Source: Cristatella mucedo (lineage: Eukaryota; Bryozoa; Phylactolaemata; Cristatellidae). From it: 64,000 bases of DNA. How positions within the stretch are numbered: position 1 is the first letter of the stretch; each line of letters starts with the position of its first letter. The stretch is from assembly GCA_009760855.2 (NCBI GenBank), contig WPIO01000047.1, forward strand, positions 1,535,001-1,599,000, read 5' to 3'. Below the pieces are notes generated by a model. The model saw nothing but the letters and a program-made list of their open reading frames with translations. It ran no database searches and was not told where the DNA came from. A program made the position numbers and the translations under genes. Below are positions 52,401 through 58,400 of the stretch, piece after piece.

Positions 52401-55400
52401 TGGCAAGTGCTACACCCACGACAGACAAGCCTAGCTGCAGAGTTTTGCAACAACTAAAAGCACCTGATTGTGCAGGCCGATAAACCAGCAAGCAGTGAGT
52501 TGCAGAGGTAGAGACCGAATGTTACAAAAGCATGGACCAATTTAGATGTAGTATCCCTGTCTGTAAGCAAGTAGTCTGTAAGCGAGGCCGAATTTAGCTA
52601 TGTTAGGTAGCTTAAAGTAGCAGGCTTTACTATGGCGCTGATGTGGTCGTCTAGTGCAAGGTGACTTTGGAACACGACACCTAAATTTCGTAAAGATTCA
52701 ACAGGAGATAGGCTGGCAGCCGATTTTGAGCATTCGGCATTCCCATGTCTGAGTCACACTTGGTTTGCCCATAACTAGTAAGTTGGTTTCATCATCATTA
52801 AATTTGAGAAAATTTGCTGCTATCCAAGCGTGGGTCCAAGCAATACATGCAGCAAGGTAGTTAAGAGACTTCGTCGAGCTGGAGGGCTGGAAGAGATCAA
52901 AACCATGGTAAAACTGGGTGTAGCCTGCATAGAAGTGAAAGCACAGACTGTGCTTGGCTATCCCCATTGTAAGAGGAAGAGTATAAACTGTAAAGACAAG
53001 CAGGCCAAGCACAGACCCCTGACGTATACCATAATTCAGTTGCTTCATCTAAATTGGTCCATGATCTGTGACATCATGTCTTGATTTCTATAACTCACTG
53101 CTTGCTGGCCTACCGGTCTGTGCACTCAGGCGCTTACAGCTGGTCCAAAACTCTTTAGCTAGGCATGTCTGTCGTGAGCGCTTTGCAGTTGCCACATCAT
53201 AGCTTCACAGTTGCCACATCTCAAAACTTCTCGCCGACCTGCATTGACTCCCAGACAAGCACCACATCGACTTCAAGGTTTTTTCATTCACTGTCAGGTC
53301 CCTTTATTCTATGGCTACAGCCTACCTATCAGATCTACTCCCCCCCAGGCTAAGCATAATTTCACCAGCTTTTCGGAATCTTATCATTTCCCTATACCTC
53401 GTACAAACCTCAAATCGTTTGAAGACCGTGCCTCCCGACATCGCCTGACTTGATGACATTTAAAAAGGAATTAAAAATGCACCTAATTATCACAGTATTT
53501 AGTGGGTCCCTGTGATTCGTCCTTTATATGATAATATGCATGCTGCCACTAACCATACTTGCTGGCTGACCCTGTGCATGGCACCCCTAACCACGCTATT
53601 CTTGTTGTTTATTGAGCATGCTACCACTAACCATTTGATTCGTGCTTCCTTTGCAGCAGCAATTGTAAAGCGCCTGGAAAGAGATTGAATTCCCTGAGGG
53701 CGCTTTATCCAATGTATTACTATGATTATTACTATTTTTATTATTCCTCGGATGGTCTTTGTCCATTCACATCAATAATCTGAAGTCTCCAACGGAGATA
53801 GGACTTAATTGCTGTGCAGTGAATGGTGCCCGGGCGAGAAGAGAGGCGCTAGAGAAGGACTTGGTGATCGATAGCATCAAATGCTGCCAAAAGATCGAGC
53901 CTGAGGGATTGGCAGCTGACTGGCTAGATATTCCGAGTACAGGCAAGTCTGCCTAGACCCCACCCCACCCTGTTCCTGCTTCGGACATGCCCTAAGTATG
54001 GGAAAATATGGCTGTTTACAGCAAGTAATACTGGGAGAAGTGCATGCAATGACCTGAAACATCTATGCCTTGGCAGCACGAACAGCTAAGGGATTTTCGG
54101 AGTGACAAAGCAGGAAAGCATTATCAAAGCGTTTGGCTTAAACAGCACGATTTATTTTGACTGTAACCAATGATTAACATGCACTTCGACCACTGATGGA
54201 TGATGAGAGACCGATCTTGGTAAGCTTCAACCATTTACCTAATCCCCCATGCCGAATACTCCTCTTGGTAGAATGGGCGCATTCGTCTCCATTGCACCCA
54301 CTGCACACTGCTAGCGGCTGGACCTGTTGATTAATCTCTTGTAAACCTCCTAAAGATCGAAACTCTAATATCGGTTCTCTAATCTCGGTTTGAGAGAATC
54401 CTTGCAAATATCCTCTGCCTGTAATCCGGACCTAATAGAATTTTCGGGAGCGCCCAAGAATCTTCCGTAACAACCTGGAATCGTTACTTGGTCCCCCATC
54501 CGCCCCCACTAGAACGTTCTCAAAATTGTTTTACTAATTTCTCGGAAAGAGTGTAAAAAGAGTGTAAATCCGTTGACTTATTTAGCCCTACATCGAACAC
54601 ACCAATAAACGTATATCATCAAACAGGTGCAGAGGTTGGCACAAATGAGCTGCACATGCCTGCACTATTGCATGTCCGGCATTTGCTTCAGTCAAGCTTC
54701 ACGAGCTGGGGTACCAGAGGAGCACCAAACTAACATCTGTATCGCTACCAACCACTCCCCACGGTTTCCTGTCACAGCTGCTGCTAATTTCTCTAACCTA
54801 GTAGTCGTGAAGCCGACACTAACCTCGGTGACAGCTTATAACTGGTGCTTCTGGAATGTACGTTCTTGGTGCAATAAACCGTTAGCTGTTAGTAGACTGA
54901 TACATGACCTGGCTAAAGTCTACGAACTGCTCGGCTGCCACTAATTATACTCCTGGTTTTTCTTTTTTCACACTACAAGATCGCTGAAAACTGGTGGTGG
55001 AGTAGCTGGCGAAGTATCTCGAAGCTTCGTCTTTTTCGACTCCTGCTAAACAATCTTTTGAATTTCTCATTCTCAGTCCAGCTGGTGGTAAAAGCCGATA
55101 GAGGTAGTAATTTATCATCCACTAAGCAGGAATTCTGGCTTCATTTCTGGCGTTTTCTACTTTCTGTGGTTCTTTGAACAAGGAATCGCCCTTGTCTTAT
55201 GTAGGTACTTTTAATATCCATTTTGATAGTCTTAACTGATTCCGTGTGTTCCAGAATGCCATCACTGTTTAGTCTTTCTGCTTACATATCACGTTCAAAC
55301 TCCTACAAATAAAGAGGCCATACCTTTTGATCATATACTCTCCTAATGATTGCACCATCTTGACCCTTATCGACCCTTACGGCACATCTGATTATAGCTT

Positions 55401-58400
55401 TATATTTGCACCATCTTGACCCCTATCGACCCTTACGGCACATCTGATTATAGCTTTATATTTCCTATGCAGGATGTGTAAAGTGCCTATTGAGAGATTT
55501 GGTTCTCTTAGGTTGCTACATAAATGCTTTACTACTATTACTACTGTTATATGCAGATTTCACTCTCTCGAAAAGTGTTTATTTTCAAGAGTAAATGCCC
55601 AGAAAATACTGAAAAGACTGGTTTATCAATCGAATAATTGTTTAGTGCACTTTTCAAAAGACATACATGTAGAAATGAGATCTGCAGTTTTGACGACTTC
55701 CGCATAAAAACAATGCATTGAAAAAAAAACGATTAGGAACATGGCTAAAATCGGGGATGCCTCAGACAAGAGTATGACAAACAGTCAAACTAGCTTATGC
55801 ACTTTTGACATCGCATCTAGATTACTACCATTCTCTTTACTCAGGACTTTCGGCCTCTGCCCTTAATCGTCTGCAACTAGTACAAAACTCGGCAGCTCCT
55901 CCGGTCTGTCGTCAACGGAATAGCTGCCACATCGCATTACTTCCGGCTGAGCTTCACTGGCTCCCTATCAAACATCGAACTGACGTCAAGATCCTGTCTC
56001 TGGCTTACAGGTTGCTTCCCTTGCTTGCACCAGCCTACCTATCCAACTTCCTTGCTCATCCATTATGCTCTAACACCACCAACTCATCGGCTTCTAGTCG
56101 TCTCGCCGTTCCTCGGACTAAATCGAAATCATTTGGTGATAGGGCCTTCAGTTTGTGTGCCCGACAGTCTTGAACTTGTTTCCGGCTTCTGTCAAAATTA
56201 GCTAAGACATTACTGTCAGCAAAGAAGCATCTACTCCCATCGCTTTCCCTTCACCTTGTAAACTTTTTTTTGCTCCGGTGTGCTTTGCGTGCTTGCCTGT
56301 GCAAGATTAAATGTGTTCTACTAATCAGGGGTGCTACAAACTGGTGACTATTAAGTGTATTCTTGTGTGTTTTGCATGCTGGCACAATCATGATATTTTT
56401 ATGCTTATGTATGCTTGTGCAACCATGATATCATGCATGTCGTTAACTCTTGGTTATTGATTCTCTTGCAGGGACTTTTAAAACGCCAGGATAGAGACTG
56501 TTTCCTCTCAGTTCAGTATGATCTGGCTTTGCCCAAAGGTAAAGTGCTAGCCTTCAACGACCTTGATCGTGGGCTTGAGCTCTTCGGCATATGTAAACCA
56601 CCTAGGATAGTGATTAAGTTCTCTTTGGGCATTATACAAATACATTAAATTGTACATATGACCTATAACTAGTATTACTATTGCAGTAAATCAAGCAAAC
56701 GTTCACCAATATTAAAGCGAGCACACTGTGCCACATAATCGCGACTAAGGAAGTATGCGTAAACAATTCACACACATAAATGACCATTAATTAAGGAAAC
56801 AAGCTACATACTCAATACCATTAATCATGCATTTTGGTGAATATATGCTATACCTATACTCAATACCATTAATCATGCATTTTGGTGAATATATGCTATA
56901 CCTATAGATATTGCAAGCCAGCTGAAGAGGCATATGAACAACCCGAATTATTCGGTGTTTATATGCCAGTTTTCACTCGTTTTAATATTAGTGAAAGTTT
57001 GCTTGATTTACGCTTTGCAGCTTCACTCTTTTCGCGATTCGCATTTTTTTGGTGCCTTCGATGTTTAGTTAAAGGATTCCACGGAGCATAATGACTTTTA
57101 CAGAGAAATTATTACTATTTCGAAAACTTCAGATAAGCATCAACAAAGGAAGCTCACTACTAACCACCATTTATAATTGACAAGGCATTCACAACCAACC
57201 ACTGGCAATTCATTTTCACACAAAAACATGAACATATGTAGCGATGCAGCTGAACCTCACGAAATCTTGCACGTGAACGACCAATGCCAAGTAAGTACCC
57301 GAATACCGCTGCAATAGCAGCAAACGAGTAATAATAATAATACACTTGATAAAGCACCCTCGGAGAACTCAATCTCTTCCTAGGCACTTTACATTTGCTG
57401 CAACGCTCGCAAGCACTACGACGACCTTGTCACGAAGCCCAGAAACGAGTCCGCAACAGGTGCCGGCCAGACAGGAGCTTAGGGTATCCTTGGCTAAGTA
57501 AACATGGGTATCGAGCAAGCCTGCGCCGCTGCTAAAAGAAAGATGGGGCGCTGCGCTGCTCGACATCGACTTTTGAGGCTACAACGAGTACCTCTTTTCG
57601 TCGTAATGTCCGTGTCCTCCTCGTCTGGCAAAACGTCGTTAGTTAGACTGGCCTCACCACCGGGATCCTGTAATAGGCCGCACGAGTGAGATCAATTCAC
57701 CCTGATGCTCACACAGGTCGCTGCCACAGGCCGAACCCCGAGCACCACAAAACCTTCGAAGAGACTGATCACTGGCCACTGGCCAGTGGGCAGGACAGGG
57801 CAATGCAGGCTCCTTCCTTGCCTAATATATAATTAATACAATTCATTTACATAGCGCCCCAAGAGAACTTAATCTCTATTCAGGCGCTTCACATGTGGCT
57901 CGGGGCTCGAGCCCACGACCTCAGTCAGACCTTGGTCGGGGCAAGCACCTTAACCGCTAGACCAAACCAGCTCAGCTAGCTTGTGCTTCTCTGTTGCAAG
58001 GCAAAGCCTGAAATGCTGCCGCCTTCTGTCTCCTTAACAGCTGACAGCGAGCCAGACAGCCGCCAGGCACATGAATCACAGCCAGGATAGCATAAACATG
58101 CTAAAAGAACTTGCGTCCCTTCAAAATGACAAGACGATAGGCAAGCGATAATCAGAGCCATAAACATTGCGCACACGTGACAGCAATGAGCTCCAACAGC
58201 AAGGCCGGAGTGCCTGCACAGAATGTCTAATGCCACTTTCAAGTTAGGCAAATATTAAAATATTAAAAATAACAAATTAACATGAACACCCATACCCAGT
58301 GTCTACTGCTGCCAACAGTGATCTGTACAGAAACGACATGACAACAGACCGTTTGCACCACACTCCTGGCACCGAGTGCTATAGCAAACTCATTGGCTGG

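Larger units (their letters stand above)
54830..56282 (+). mobile_element. LINE C: endonuclease remnant and RT C-terminus
   Basis: At 54838-54942, [20 protein letters not shown] is the N-terminal start of an APE-type endonuclease (NxRS-xxNK). At 55206-55232, GTFNIHFDS is the GDFNIH block. The RT C-terminal frame at 55805-56170 reads [48 protein letters not shown], a family distinct from LINE A. The catalytic RT is deleted. A LINE A tail (55440-55560) lies between. Stops are frequent. Confidence 0.75.
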
